Assembly (NCBI GenBank): GCA_031549525.1 | Contig: JAVBPQ010000013.1 | Location: forward strand, 1 to 23,524 | DNA: 23,524 nucleotides | DNA from: WQUF01 sp031549525 | GTDB taxonomy: Bacteria; Bacillota; Clostridia; Clostridiales; Clostridiaceae | Reading direction: 5' to 3' | In this document: piece after piece, positions 6,682 to 14,870 of the stretch | How positions within the stretch are numbered: position 1 is the stretch's first letter | Layout of the letters: each line of letters begins with the position of its first letter | The notes under the pieces: generated by a model | Database searches by the model: none | What the model saw: the letters and a program-made list of their open reading frames with translations, nothing else | What the model was told of the DNA's origin: nothing | Program-made: the position numbers and the translations under genes

Positions 6682-8085
6682 ATGGAAAACATAGTTGAAA
6701 AATTGCATAGTGCTTCTATCAGGATTTTAGAAGAGCTTGGCATGGAATTTCAAAATAAAGAGATATGCGATTTAATGGCTAAAAATGGTGTAAGAGTGGA
6801 AGGTCAAAGAGCTTTCTTTACAGAAAAGCAAATCTACAAATACTTAGCTATGACAAAAAAGGAGTTCACAATTAAAGCAAGAAATGAAAAATTCGATATG
6901 CATATAAGCGATAAAACAATGAATTTTTCACCAGGCTTTGGGTGTGCTAAAATAACTGAAAAAGATGGAAAGCAAAGAGTGGCCCTTTTAGATGATTATA
7001 TAAGGTTTGCAAAGCTCACCCATGAAAGCCCTGTGTTTAAAATAAATGGTGGAATTCTCGCTCAGCCTAATGATGTAAATGCATCAAATAGCAATCAAAT
7101 AATGCTCTATTCATCTATGAAACTTTCTGATAAATGCATATTTGGAATAGCAGGCTCTAAAAAATCCGTAGAAAATATTGTAAATATGATAAAGATAGTT
7201 TTTGAAGATGAAAATGATCTTCAAAATAATTATAGAGTAATCACTCTAATTTCACCATTAAGCCCTCTTATGATAGATATAAATATGCTTTCTTCGCTCT
7301 ATATAATGGCTAGTAATAATCAACCTGTAATAATAGCTCCAGGATGTATAGCAGGTGCTACAGGGCCTATATCTTTATCAGGTAATATTGCCATGGCAAA
7401 TGCAGAATTTTTAGCCTGCATGGCGCTTACACAGATTATAAATCCAGGTAATCCTGTTGTATATGGGTTTGCAGCAACAGTTTCTGACATGGCCACAATG
7501 AATGTATCTATTGGTTCTCCTGGATTTTTAAAACAAGCAAAATATGGTTCAATGCTTGCTGAAAAATATGGTTTACCAAAGAGATCGGCTGGACCTTTGA
7601 CAGATGCTAAGGCAGTAACTGCACAAGCTGGTGTAGAAAGTGCAATGGGTCTTTTTGAGACATTTTCTCAAAATGGGAATTTTGTAATGCATTCTGCTGG
7701 AATTCTCGATTCATTTTCTACTATGAGTTATGAAAAGTTTGTTTTAGATATTGAGACAATTTCAAGAATGCAGTACTATTTTTCTGAGCTTGAAGTAAAT
7801 GATGAAACATTAGCAATGGATGTGATAAGAGATGTTATAAGAGGAAAAAATTTTATATCCCATAGCCATACTTTTAAAAGAATAAGAAAAGATCCTTGGA
7901 TTCCAAGCGTAAGCAAAAATAAAAAATTAACTAAAGATGCAAATGAAATGTTTGTTGATCAATTAAGACAAAATGCTGAGTCTATTATAGAAAAATATAA
8001 AAAACCTGAGTTAAGCTTAAAAAAACTTGATGACTACATGATTTCTATAGGAATAGATAAAAGCATATTGGATAAGATTAATTGA
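6682..8085 (+). CDS. MttB-family (non-pyrrolysine) methyltransferase, paralogue 2
   Basis: The 467 aa protein is the second MttB-superfamily member of the window and clearly different from the first. Shared family features are the N-terminal ILEELGMEF helix-strand, IAPGCIAGATGPISLSGN (218-235), the barrel segment AEFLACMALTQI, GPLTDAKAVTAQAG (304-317) at the position of the pyrrolysine region of archaeal MttB, and a C-terminal W-P (406-408). The GHGGHYL motif of paralogue 1 is replaced by a GKNFISHSHTF segment (388-398). This suggests a different substrate or a divergent role. No in-frame amber codon is present. It starts at an ATG with GGAGGTG upstream, and has its own sigma-54 promoter. A further sigma-54 promoter follows at its end, so it may be made both alone and together with the downstream operon. 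Confidence 0.9.
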   Translation: MENIVEKLHSASIRILEELGMEFQNKEICDLMAKNGVRVEGQRAFFTEKQIYKYLAMTKKEFTIKARNEKFDMHISDKTMNFSPGFGCAKITEKDGKQRVALLDDYIRFAKLTHESPVFKINGGILAQPNDVNASNSNQIMLYSSMKLSDKCIFGIAGSKKSVENIVNMIKIVFEDENDLQNNYRVITLISPLSPLMIDINMLSSLYIMASNNQPVIIAPGCIAGATGPISLSGNIAMANAEFLACMALTQIINPGNPVVYGFAATVSDMATMNVSIGSPGFLKQAKYGSMLAEKYGLPKRSAGPLTDAKAVTAQAGVESAMGLFETFSQNGNFVMHSAGILDSFSTMSYEKFVLDIETISRMQYYFSELEVNDETLAMDVIRDVIRGKNFISHSHTFKRIRKDPWIPSVSKNKKLTKDANEMFVDQLRQNAESIIEKYKKPELSLKKLDDYMISIGIDKSILDKIN

Positions 8086-8096
8086 TTTTTTAAATC

Positions 8097-8112
8097 TGGC
8101 ATAAAAATTGCT
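8097..8112 (+). promoter_or_regulatory. Sigma-54 (-24/-12) promoter for the methyltransfer/ABC importer operon
   Basis: TGGCATAAAAATTGCT is a full consensus match (TGGCAY-N5-TTGCW). The predicted start is near 8122, about 30 nt before the TTG at 8153. It lies 11 nt after the stop of the second MttB-family gene. Confidence 0.88.
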
Positions 8113-8152
8113 AATATAATTGTGTAAGGTAAATTTAAATGAGGTGTTATAT

Positions 8153-8953
8153 TTGGTTATTGTTGGAGAAAAAATTAATACAAGTTTAAAAGGTGTCACA
8201 GAAGCAGTGATTGCAAGAGATGAGGAGTTTATTTCTAACCTTGCAAAATATCAGGCAGATTTTGGTGCAAATTACATTGACGTAAATTGTGGTACTCTCA
8301 TTGATGAAGAAGTAAAAGCTTTGCCATGGCTCGTGGAAACGGTTCAAAAAACTGTAAATTTGCCCTGTTGTATTGACAGTCCAAATCCAGAAGCATTAGA
8401 AGCAGCACTAGAAATACATAAAGGGGTACCAATGATAAATTCTATTACTAATGAAAATGAACGTTATGAAAAAATAATACCTCTTGTTAAAAAATACAAG
8501 GGAAAGATTGTTTCATTGGTTATTGATGATGAATTTGGTATGCCAAAAACTTCAGAAATAAGGATAAAAGTTGGATTAGATTTAATCAAAAGACTAAATG
8601 ATGATGGGATAGCTTGCGAAGATATTTTTATGGATCCCTTGATTCAACCTATAAGCTCTTCGCAAGATATGGGTGTAATTGCAATTGATACAATTAAAGG
8701 CATTATCCAAGAAAAGCCAAAGGTTCATTTTATGTGCGGTCTTAGCAATATATCTTATGGATTACCAAAAAGAGGAATATTAAATTCTACATTTTTAACT
8801 CTTTGTATAATGGCAGGTCTTGATGGTGCCATTTTGGATCCAGGTAATAAGAGAATGATGGCTATGATTTATAGTGCAGAAGCACTATTAAATAGAGATA
8901 AATTTACTAAAAAATATTTAAAAGCATTTAGACAAGGATTATTAGATTTTTAG
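8153..8953 (+). CDS. DHPS-fold methyltetrahydrofolate:corrinoid methyltransferase (MtgA/AcsE type)
   Basis: This 266 aa TIM-barrel protein is of the pterin-binding (dihydropteroate synthase-like) methyltransferase family. Family marks are the N-terminal VIVGEKINTSLKG, ANYIDVNCG (39-47) with Asp43 and Asn45 for pterin binding, CCIDSPNPEALEAAL (72-86), MINSIT (94-99), and FMDPLIQPIS further on. Relatives such as MtgA move the methyl group from the methyl-corrinoid protein to tetrahydrofolate, while AcsE works in the opposite direction. Beside two MttB-like proteins the demethylating direction is favoured (inference). The start is TTG at 8153, set by GAGGTG about 6 nt upstream. An earlier in-frame TTG at 8120 lies at or before the predicted transcript start and is rejected. 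It is the first gene of the eight-gene operon. Confidence 0.93.
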   Translation: MVIVGEKINTSLKGVTEAVIARDEEFISNLAKYQADFGANYIDVNCGTLIDEEVKALPWLVETVQKTVNLPCCIDSPNPEALEAALEIHKGVPMINSITNENERYEKIIPLVKKYKGKIVSLVIDDEFGMPKTSEIRIKVGLDLIKRLNDDGIACEDIFMDPLIQPISSSQDMGVIAIDTIKGIIQEKPKVHFMCGLSNISYGLPKRGILNSTFLTLCIMAGLDGAILDPGNKRMMAMIYSAEALLNRDKFTKKYLKAFRQGLLDF

Positions 8954-8964
8954 GAGGTTTTATT

Positions 8965-9594
8965 ATGTCAGAACAATTTCAAAAAATATCAGATTGTATA
9001 TTAAATGGTGATGATGAAGAAATAACTTCTCTCATTAAAGAAGCTTTAGATAGTGGAATAAATGCAAAAGATATCTTAAACAAAGGGTTAATACCAGCTA
9101 TGGATATAGTTGGTCCTAAAATGGAATCAGGTGAAATGTTTATACCAGAAGTTTTAATGGCTGCTGATGTAATGAAGGCAGGACTTGAGGAAATAAAACC
9201 ATTATTAAGTGAAGGTGACATCAGTACTGCTGGAACAGTTGTCATTGGTACTGTACAAGGCGATTTACATGATATTGGCAAGAACTTAGTTGCAATGATG
9301 CTTGAGGTAAGTGGATTTAGAGTTGTTGATATTGGTGTTGATAAGGATATTAATAGCTTTTTAGAGGCCTGTGAAAAAGAAAAACCTGATGTTGTTGGAC
9401 TTTCAGCACTCTTAACTACTACTATGAGCGCGATGAAAGAAACTGTTGCAGCGATTAAAGACAAATTTAAAGATATAAAGGTTATTGTAGGCGGAGCTCC
9501 TGTTTCTTGCGATTTTGCAAAATCTATTAATTCAGATGGTTACTCAGATGATGCAGGTGGAGCAGTAATGCTTTGTAAGAGTTTAGTTAAATAA
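8965..9594 (+). CDS. Corrinoid (B12-binding) protein of a methyltransferase system
   Basis: The 209 aa protein has the two-domain form of MttC/MtbC/MtgC proteins. A helical cap of the methionine-synthase type occupies about residues 5-85, with GPKMESGEMFIPEVLMAADVM. A Rossmann-like B12 domain follows. The cobalt-ligating motif DLHDIG (100-105) supplies His102 as lower ligand. The nucleotide-loop segments GLSALLTT and VGGAPVS follow, ending with the usual DGY..DA..AV. It serves as methyl carrier between the MttB-like enzymes and the DHPS-fold enzyme encoded 11 nt upstream. It starts at an ATG with TAGGAGG. Both MttB paralogues probably share it, because no second corrinoid protein is present. 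No corrinoid reductive activase (RamA type) is found in the window, so that would have to come from elsewhere. Confidence 0.95.
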   Translation: MSEQFQKISDCILNGDDEEITSLIKEALDSGINAKDILNKGLIPAMDIVGPKMESGEMFIPEVLMAADVMKAGLEEIKPLLSEGDISTAGTVVIGTVQGDLHDIGKNLVAMMLEVSGFRVVDIGVDKDINSFLEACEKEKPDVVGLSALLTTTMSAMKETVAAIKDKFKDIKVIVGGAPVSCDFAKSINSDGYSDDAGGAVMLCKSLVK

Positions 9595-9623
9595 ATATTA
9601 AGTTTAAAGATGGAGAGTGTTTT

Positions 9624-10838
9624 ATGGGAAAATTTGATTATTTAAAGGAAAAACCTATTGCAGTATTAGGAGCTGGAGCTGTTGCTAAAGCTATTGCTGG
9701 TGATTGTGCACTTGGTGGTGCTAAAGTTAGAATATGCGATGTTGAACCATTTGCGAAAAAAACATTAAAAAATATTAAAGAAGTTGGCATAAAATTTTAT
9801 GGTGACCAGATAAATTTATATGGATTTGAGCGTGAAGGATTTGCAAAAATGGATTTAGTAACCACAGATGTTGCTGAAGCTGTTAGAGGTGCAGGAATTA
9901 TAGTAATTGGAACTCCTACTTTTGGGCATAAACCATTCTTTGAAAAATTAATACCATGTTTAGAAGATGGCCAAGTTGTTCATATATTCCCAGATAATTT
10001 TGGTTCAATCTTATTTAGGAAAATGATGAAAGAAGCTAATTGTACTAAAAATGTAATAGTTGGTGGATGGTCATCATCAACTTATGGTTCAAGAGTAGAT
10101 GTTCATGGTGGAGTAATAACCCATAAAATAAGAGTTTATTATAGAGCAATAACCTTAAGAGGAGCTGCAATGCCAGCTTGTGATTCAGATGATTTCTTAG
10201 AAACAGCTAAATTCTTACCGTCTATGGATGCTGTTACAAAAGGAGATGGAGTCGTAAAAGGAGATACTGCTTTAGATATAGGTTTATCTAATGTTAATCC
10301 TGTACTTCATTGCCCTGGAGCTATTTTAGGGGTTTCTACAATGGAAAACTTCGGAAGAATATTTGGAGATGACAAATATAAATTTTCAATTTATTCACAT
10401 GCATATTGTAACTCCATTTCAGAAGTACAATATAGCTTTTATCTAGAAGAGTGTGCACTTGCTAAAAAATTAGAGGTTTCAATACAACCATATGAAAGAG
10501 AGCATTTCTTTTCTCGTGAAAACGTTCTAGGCCAAGAGTATATGGGACTTGATTATTTAATTCCATTTGATATGCAAGATCCAATTCAATTTGGGACAGG
10601 TCCATTTAATATGGAAAATCGTTATATAACTGAAGATATTCCAGTAGGTTGCTTTGTATATAGCCAGCTTGGTAAAAAATATGGTGTAGAAACTCCAGTT
10701 ATTGATTCTATGATTCATCTTGCAAATGCTATCTCAAAAAGAGATTTAACTAAAAATGGTTATACACTCAGTTATCTTGATCTTGATAACATGTCACTTA
10801 AGGAACTCAATATATATTTAAGAGAAGGTGTAAAATAA
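9624..10838 (+). CDS. NAD(P)-dependent opine (octopine/nopaline) dehydrogenase family enzyme
   Basis: The 404 aa protein has an N-terminal Rossmann domain with VLGAGAVAKAIA (14-25) and a strand ending in CD at 38-39, and a C-terminal octopine-dehydrogenase domain. In that domain SNVNPVLHCPGAILG (222-236) contains His229, matching the catalytic His of the N..LH.PG motif. NRYITEDIP (332-340), LGKKYGVETPVIDSMI and the final helices are also typical. Family members reductively join an amino acid and a 2-oxo acid with NAD(P)H, or run backward to release them. The domain-2 fold is shared with ketopantoate reductase (PanE), so a 2-hydroxy acid is a possible alternative substrate. The Asp at the end of the second strand favours NADH over NADPH, weakly. 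Position between the corrinoid protein and the LIV importer suggests that the imported compound or its demethylated product is its substrate (inference). Confidence 0.85.
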   Translation: MGKFDYLKEKPIAVLGAGAVAKAIAGDCALGGAKVRICDVEPFAKKTLKNIKEVGIKFYGDQINLYGFEREGFAKMDLVTTDVAEAVRGAGIIVIGTPTFGHKPFFEKLIPCLEDGQVVHIFPDNFGSILFRKMMKEANCTKNVIVGGWSSSTYGSRVDVHGGVITHKIRVYYRAITLRGAAMPACDSDDFLETAKFLPSMDAVTKGDGVVKGDTALDIGLSNVNPVLHCPGAILGVSTMENFGRIFGDDKYKFSIYSHAYCNSISEVQYSFYLEECALAKKLEVSIQPYEREHFFSRENVLGQEYMGLDYLIPFDMQDPIQFGTGPFNMENRYITEDIPVGCFVYSQLGKKYGVETPVIDSMIHLANAISKRDLTKNGYTLSYLDLDNMSLKELNIYLREGVK

Positions 10839-10860
10839 TCTTTAAAAAGAGGTGAAATTT

Positions 10861-11751
10861 TTGGATATTGTTGATGCACTTATAACTTCTATTCTAAGGG
10901 GTAGTTTTTATTCGTTAATGGCTGTAGGACTTTCACTAGTATTTGGCGTAATAAATATTGCAAATTTTGCCCATGGTGAATTTTATATGCTTGGAGCTTT
11001 TGTATCTTACTTTGCATTTATGATATTAGGGCTTAATCCTATACTAAGCGTTTTAGCAGCAGGAGTATTTGCTTTTATTTTTGGAGCACTAATTGAAAAG
11101 ATTCTATTTGTACCTTTAAGGAAGAGAAGTCAAAAAAATTGGCTCATGAATACTTTCCTTTTAACCCTTGGACTTTCAATCATAATGCAGCAATCCATGA
11201 GACTTATTGCAGGTTCTAAAAACTATGGTATTAAACAAGGATATTTCAAAGGCTCATTTCAAATTTTTGGAATGAGCGTGGCTAATGATAGAATTTTTGC
11301 CTTTGCTGTTTCAATCATATCCATTATTGCTCTTATGTACTTTTTAAATTACACAAGGATAGGAAAAGCCATAAGAGCTGTTTCACAAGATTCAACTGGA
11401 GCAAAACTTGTAGGAGTAAATTTAAGCTTTATTTATACCCTTACATTTGGATTAAGCTGCTCACTTGCAGCAATTGCTGGAGCATGTTTATTATCCATCA
11501 TTCCAGCAAACCCACTTATGGGTATATCATCTTTAAATAAATCCTGGTTTGTATTAATACTTGTAGGAATGGGAAATGTAGAAGCTGGAATAATAGGTGG
11601 ATTGATAGTAGGTTTTTTAGAGACAGTTGCTATAAATATTTTTAGTGCAGGATGGATGGATCTTATAAGCCTTGGAATCATTATCATTATCTTGCTTGTT
11701 AAACCTAATGGTCTTTTTGGTAAAAAAGGCGTTAAAAGCGTTGTTGAATAA
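10861..11751 (+). CDS. livH: Branched-chain amino acid-type ABC importer, permease LivH
   Basis: This 296 aa polytopic membrane protein has about eight hydrophobic segments. It has the LivH mark near its N terminus (SLVFGVINIANFAHGEFYML) and the EAA-like loop SQDSTGAKLVGVN before the last helices. It forms the translocation channel together with LivM, encoded 14 nt downstream. I place the start at TTG 10861, six bases after AGAGGTG. A GTG at 10852 is in frame but lies inside that ribosome binding site. The substrate is unlikely to be ordinary leucine/isoleucine/valine, since the importer is operonic with corrinoid methyl-transfer genes. LIV-family importers also carry amides, urea, benzoates and betaine-like compounds. 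Confidence 0.92.
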   Translation: MDIVDALITSILRGSFYSLMAVGLSLVFGVINIANFAHGEFYMLGAFVSYFAFMILGLNPILSVLAAGVFAFIFGALIEKILFVPLRKRSQKNWLMNTFLLTLGLSIIMQQSMRLIAGSKNYGIKQGYFKGSFQIFGMSVANDRIFAFAVSIISIIALMYFLNYTRIGKAIRAVSQDSTGAKLVGVNLSFIYTLTFGLSCSLAAIAGACLLSIIPANPLMGISSLNKSWFVLILVGMGNVEAGIIGGLIVGFLETVAINIFSAGWMDLISLGIIIIILLVKPNGLFGKKGVKSVVE

Positions 11752-11765
11752 AGGGGGTATAATAA

Positions 11766-12755
11766 ATGAAAGCTAATTTACAAAAAACTAACCCCGTTTT
11801 TGTAATAAAAAGTAATTTGCAAAAAGTGGGTCTTACACCTGTAGGGTTTATTTCACTCATATTGCTCGGACTTATACCAGTATTCATTACAGATAATGCA
11901 ATCGTAAGGCTTATGATATCTGCAATGATGTATGGTGTATTTGCAATGGCATTTGACTTTACCTCTGGATTTATAAATATTACAAACTTTGGATTTTCAG
12001 CTTTTTGGGGCATTGGAGCTTATACCAGTGCGATACTTTCAACTAAACTTGGAATAAGTCCATGGATTGGTCTTATTTGTGGATTTATAACAGCAGGGAT
12101 CGCTGGTTTTTTACTTGGACTTCTCACCATAAGACTTGGGGGAATCTTTGCATCGTGTATGACTTGGTTTGTGGCTCTTGCATTATTTGCAGTTGCTACA
12201 AACTGGGTTAGCTTAACAGATGGCTCAAAAGGATTAGGTGTAGATCCACTCATAGATTCAACATCTTATACAGGTATATTTTATACTTTATTTTTAATAC
12301 TTATTTGTGTTTATATAACGTTGATGATTATTGCAAAATCTGATATTGGTACAGCATTTAGAGCAATAGGACAAGATGTTGAAGCTGCTCAAGCAGCAGG
12401 AATCGATCCTAGTAAATATAAAATTATAAATTTTACACTTTCTTGTGCTATTGGAGGGCTCGTTGGAGCATTTTATGCCCATTTTTCTGGAATCATATTG
12501 CCCAAATTATTTCAAACAAGTAATACTGTAGAGATAATGGCCCTTGCTTTCATTGGGGGACGTGGAAAAATTTGGGGCAGCTTGCTCTGTGCTATTGTAC
12601 TTTTACCAATAATGGATTATATGAAAGGTCTCATGGAGTTTAGGCTCATACTTTATGGACTGCTTATGATTTTAGTTATGATTTATTATCCAAAGGGAAT
12701 TGCAGGTTTTATTGAAGATTTAAAGCATAAATGGTTTGGAAAGAAAGCTATATAA
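11766..12755 (+). CDS. livM: Branched-chain amino acid-type ABC importer, permease LivM
   Basis: This 329 aa polytopic permease has an N-terminal cytoplasmic lead of about 30 residues, then about nine hydrophobic segments. LivM marks include DFTSGFINITNFGFSAFWGI (first third) and the cytoplasmic loop FRAIGQDVEAAQAAGIDPSKYK, where the ATPases dock. GALIGGRG-type C-terminal signature appears as LAFIGGRGKIWGSLLCA. The ATG at 11766 is preceded by AAGGGGGT. It pairs with LivH to form the channel of the importer. Length and motif order are normal for the family. Confidence 0.93.
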   Translation: MKANLQKTNPVFVIKSNLQKVGLTPVGFISLILLGLIPVFITDNAIVRLMISAMMYGVFAMAFDFTSGFINITNFGFSAFWGIGAYTSAILSTKLGISPWIGLICGFITAGIAGFLLGLLTIRLGGIFASCMTWFVALALFAVATNWVSLTDGSKGLGVDPLIDSTSYTGIFYTLFLILICVYITLMIIAKSDIGTAFRAIGQDVEAAQAAGIDPSKYKIINFTLSCAIGGLVGAFYAHFSGIILPKLFQTSNTVEIMALAFIGGRGKIWGSLLCAIVLLPIMDYMKGLMEFRLILYGLLMILVMIYYPKGIAGFIEDLKHKWFGKKAI

Positions 12756-12783
12756 AAAAATTACTAAAAAGGAGTTTTTGCAT

Positions 12784-14106
12784 ATGTTAAAAAAGATTAT
12801 TGCAGGTATTCTCGGAATGATTTTATTAATAACGTTTTCTGGTTGTGGTCCTAAAACAGATTCAGGTAGTGGCAATTCAGGAACATCAGACCCTACAGGT
12901 ACAACATCAAGTGCTGCAAGTGGTGAAAAAGTTTTAAAGGTAGGTATGATGGGACCATTTACAGGGCCAGGAGCTCGTGTAGGTGATGAATTTAAAGCTG
13001 CAGCAGAAATGGCTTTTGGAGCAATTGATTATAAGGTTGGAGATTATAAAATTGAAATTGTATATATAGATGATGAATCAGATGCTGAAAAAGCTACTAG
13101 AGCCTATGAACGTGCTATTACACAGGATAAAATAGATGTAGGCTTTATGGATTGGAATAGCTGGGTATCAGTTGCATGTATGGAAGTTGCAGCAAAGTAT
13201 AAGATGCCTCATTTCTTTGGATTTGGAGCAGGCATAGAAGTAAATGAAAAATATCAAAAAGATCCAGAAAAGTATAAATATTGGGTAGGAAAGGCATGGC
13301 CAACTCCATCTAAACTAGTAACTGGATATGTGGAAACAATTGAAGAAGCTATAGAAAAAGGTCTTTGGACACCTAGAAACAAGAATTTTGCAGTATTTGG
13401 AGTCGATCAAGACTGGGGAAGAATGTTTGGCGGAACTATGAGGGAATCATTTGAAGCAAAAGGTTGGACATGTGTTGGTGAAGAATGGGTTCCAATTGGC
13501 GAAACTGAATATTATCCATTGCTTAATAAATTAAAATCAAAAGATGTAAGCTTGATGGTAGGAACAATGTCAGATGCTCCTGCGAGCTCTTCATTTATAA
13601 AGCAATCAAAGGAATTAAATATACCTTCTATGATAATAATGGATGGCTTAGGATGGGTAGGAGAATGGTATGAGTTAACAGGAGATGCATCTAATTATAT
13701 AATTGACCAAATTCCGCTATATACATCTGACAATGCTAAAAAGTTTGTGGAAGATTTTAAAGCTAAATTCAATATGGATCCAAGCCCATCAACAGCAGGA
13801 ATGTGTTATGATTGGGCAAATTACTTTATAAAAGTTCTTGAAACGACAAATGAAAGCTATGGAGAATTGACAACTGAAACAATCATGAAATGTGCAGAAG
13901 AGCAAGTAATGACTGGTAAGCTTACTTATAAAGATGGCGTAGTTCATAAGGAATATAAATTTACCCCTGAAAACTTCCCTGATATGGAAGTTGGTCAAGA
14001 TTATTATATGTTCCCAGTTATACAATATTTAGATGGCAAAATGCATCCTGTGTGGCCTGAAAATCAAAAAGAGCAAGAGGTTCAAATACCTGATTACGTT
14101 AAATAG
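12784..14106 (+). CDS. LIV-type ABC importer, substrate-binding lipoprotein
   Basis: The 440 aa protein is a periplasmic-binding-protein type I receptor (Leu/Ile/Val family). Its lipoprotein signal peptide has Lys3-Lys4, a hydrophobic core and lipobox FSGC with Cys21 as the lipid anchor. A Ser/Gly/Thr-rich linker (about 22-47) follows, then VLKVGMMGPFTGPGARVGDE, the usual first strand and ligand loop. GAIDYKVGDYKIEIVYIDDESDAEKA matches the family's first lobe. The N-terminal hydrophobic start is preceded by AAGGAG; an in-frame start 16 codons upstream overlaps livM and lacks the signal-peptide form. The binding lobe is rich in Trp (WNSW, WGRMFGG, EEWVP, GLGWVGEWYE), which could form an aromatic cage for a quaternary ammonium group, as in betaine receptors. 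That is inference, and modelling would test it. Confidence 0.9.
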   Translation: MLKKIIAGILGMILLITFSGCGPKTDSGSGNSGTSDPTGTTSSAASGEKVLKVGMMGPFTGPGARVGDEFKAAAEMAFGAIDYKVGDYKIEIVYIDDESDAEKATRAYERAITQDKIDVGFMDWNSWVSVACMEVAAKYKMPHFFGFGAGIEVNEKYQKDPEKYKYWVGKAWPTPSKLVTGYVETIEEAIEKGLWTPRNKNFAVFGVDQDWGRMFGGTMRESFEAKGWTCVGEEWVPIGETEYYPLLNKLKSKDVSLMVGTMSDAPASSSFIKQSKELNIPSMIIMDGLGWVGEWYELTGDASNYIIDQIPLYTSDNAKKFVEDFKAKFNMDPSPSTAGMCYDWANYFIKVLETTNESYGELTTETIMKCAEEQVMTGKLTYKDGVVHKEYKFTPENFPDMEVGQDYYMFPVIQYLDGKMHPVWPENQKEQEVQIPDYVK

Positions 14107-14117
14107 GGGGATTGAAA

Positions 14118-14849
14118 ATGCCCAATATACTGGAATTAAATTCTGTATCTAAATCTTTTGGTGGTTTGCAAGCTAATAAGAACGTAACTATTTCAGTAGA
14201 CGAAGGCAGCATTTATGGACTTATTGGTCCAAATGGTGCAGGTAAAACAACATTATTAAATTGTATTTTGGGTACTCATAATCCAGAACAAGGGAGTATT
14301 TTATATAATGGTAAGAGCATTAAAGGATTAAAGCCACATAAGATTGCACAACTTGGAATATGTAGAACATTTCAAATTGTAAAATCACTGCCTGACTTTA
14401 CAGCTATTGAAAATGTTATGATAGGAGGTATCTTTGCTAATCATCAATCTAGAGAAGAAGCTCATGGAAGAGCTTTAAAAAATCTTGAATTTGTTGGATT
14501 TTCACAAGATCCTATGACACTAGCTAGAAACTTAAACACAGTCCAGTTAAAACAGCTTGAACTTGCAAGGTCCTTAACAGCAAATTGTAAAGTTTTGATA
14601 CTAGATGAAGTTGCAGCAGGTCTTACACCTAGCGAGCTTAATGATATTACTACACTTATAAAGAAGATAAGGCACTCATTAAATGTAACAATTATTATTG
14701 TCGAGCATCTAATGAAGCTTATCATGGAAGTTTGTGATAAAATTGCTGTGCTCTATTTTGGAGAACTGCTTGTAGAGGGAATACCAAAAGACATCGTTGC
14801 AAATGAAAAGGTCATTAAAGCTTATTTAGGTGACAACTATATGCTTTAG
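14118..14849 (+). CDS. livG: LIV-type ABC importer, ATPase LivG
   Basis: The 243 aa ABC ATPase has Walker A GPNGAGKT (37-44), a Q-loop region at GICRTFQIVKSLPDF, Walker B VLILDEVAAGL and an H-loop at IIVEHLMKLIMEVCD. The usual LSGGQ signature is replaced by LNTVQLKQLELARSL. Together with DEV-AGL in place of DEP-AGM, this marks the LivG subgroup whose signature is degenerate (LTLAxRKRLELARAL type). In such pairs the canonical signature of LivF usually supports hydrolysis. It starts at ATG 14118 behind GGGGG; a TTG six bases earlier is in frame but too close. It lies 11 nt after the binding-protein gene. Confidence 0.92.
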   Translation: MPNILELNSVSKSFGGLQANKNVTISVDEGSIYGLIGPNGAGKTTLLNCILGTHNPEQGSILYNGKSIKGLKPHKIAQLGICRTFQIVKSLPDFTAIENVMIGGIFANHQSREEAHGRALKNLEFVGFSQDPMTLARNLNTVQLKQLELARSLTANCKVLILDEVAAGLTPSELNDITTLIKKIRHSLNVTIIIVEHLMKLIMEVCDKIAVLYFGELLVEGIPKDIVANEKVIKAYLGDNYML

Positions 14850-14870
14850 TTAAATTAGGAGGTGATTTCT

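Noticed and set aside
4168..8085. Pyrrolysine use in the MttB-like genes
   Set aside because: Both genes are open over full length with no in-frame TAG, and no pylT, pylS or pylBCD is seen in the window.
8086..8152. Cobalamin or folate riboswitch before the methyl-transfer operon
   Set aside because: The leader from the sigma-54 start to the TTG is only about 30 nt, too short for either riboswitch.
8979..9464. 161-codon open frame antisense to the corrinoid protein gene
   Set aside because: It is Ser/Ile-rich with no motif and no ribosome binding site, and lies wholly opposite a certain gene. It is a by-product of that gene's codon use. The same applies to open frames antisense to clpB (20144-20482, 20810-21274, 21752-22093) and to the activator (17499-17921).
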